A stretch of 5,389 bases of DNA, from NCBI GenBank assembly GCA_012032575.1, contig JAAUSP010000539.1:1-5389 (forward strand), in the 5' to 3' direction. Numbering within the stretch: the first letter of the stretch is position 1; each line of letters starts with the position of its first letter. A model generated the notes under the pieces. That model was given only the letters and a program-made list of their open reading frames with translations. It made no database searches and had not been told where the DNA came from. This DNA is from Anaerolineales bacterium. Its GTDB lineage: Bacteria; Chloroflexota; Anaerolineae; 4572-78; J111. A program made the translations under genes and the position numbers. Positions 5,163-5,389 of this stretch are shown piece after piece.

Positions 5163-5389
5163 ATATCTCTATAGATACGGGCATGGATAGGGAAAGCGTA
5201 AAATTGGGCCGGACGCGAGGCTTTACTGATACAGTGACCCAACGTTTCCAGGTATTTGATCATATAGCGAACAGCCTTCAAATATTACCCCCTATGATAC
5301 CACCCGCAACACCTACTTCCATCCCCAACCCTCTGCCGCAGCCGCCCGTCGCCTCCGACTGGGCCACTGCCACCCTCTCAAGTTTTGCC
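5117..5389 (+). CDS. Lipoprotein C, C-terminal part in the -1 frame, continuing past the window
   Basis: This is the continuation of the gene that begins at 4539, open from after a TGA at 5114 to the last base. It reads YATYYSEFYELNISI, equivalent to SYYYSEKYKLQINI of lipoprotein B. It then has GFTDTVTQRFQVFDHIANSL, equivalent to the SITDTISQQYGVYEHMVESV block that ends lipoproteins A and B. Unlike those, C does not stop there. A second Pro/Thr-rich linker follows (about 5287-5352) and then ASDWATATLSSF, which looks like the opening of another copy of the same domain (compare TDWSTFTYVS). C is therefore probably a two-domain or longer member of the family. It has no start of its own, so it is treated as part of a broken or mis-sequenced gene. 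Confidence 0.65.

Noticed and set aside
2223..5389. CRISPR, phage, toxin-antitoxin or other defence system
   Set aside because: No regularly spaced repeats, integrase, transposase, nuclease or toxin motifs were found; the repeats present are coding paralogues.

Overview
The window reads as bacterial DNA, most plausibly from a Chloroflexota-type organism (Anaerolineae or Caldilineae-like). The reasons are secreted proteins with long Thr/Pro linkers, a golvesin-like C-terminal domain on an M23 peptidase, and a TolB-like propeller ending in a YLPLI tail. This assignment is an inference from protein style; there is no rRNA or phylogenetic marker here. All supported genes lie on the + strand, and I see no tRNA, rRNA, CRISPR array, transposase or defence gene.

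Layout. (1) From base 1 to 807 is the C-terminal part of a PD40/TolB-type beta-propeller protein whose start lies outside the window. (2) After a strong Shine-Dalgarno, 822-2138 encodes a complete secreted M23 (LytM-type) metallopeptidase with all expected zinc and catalytic residues, joined to a golvesin-like domain. A 16-bp hairpin follows it. (3) From 2223 to the right edge runs a small family array: lipoprotein A (2223-2947, broken by a frameshift), a second golvesin-like domain without a start or signal peptide (homology 2998-3567), a compound hairpin, lipoprotein B (3692-4402, intact), and lipoprotein C (4539 onward, also frameshifted). Lipoprotein C stays open at the window edge, where a second Pro/Thr linker and the beginning of another domain copy can be read.

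How the genes relate. Lipoproteins A, B and C share one plan: signal peptide with lipobox cysteine, Thr/Pro-rich spacer, then a domain opening with a W-x(2-3)-[FY]-[TY]-Y stretch and an (I/F)-(D/E)-(Y/F)-P-x-(G/S)-W motif. The two golvesin domains are also paralogues, with a 103-bp stretch about 96% identical. The region therefore looks built by duplication and recombination of cell-surface modules. The peptidase probably acts on peptidoglycan, and the lipoproteins are surface-anchored proteins of unknown role. Both frameshifts (A and C) correspond to one missing base at a T run, so decay, sequencing error and phase variation all have to be considered. No gap exceeds 300 bases; the largest without a gene are 4403-4538 (nothing recognisable) and 3568-3691 (hairpin plus leader of gene B).
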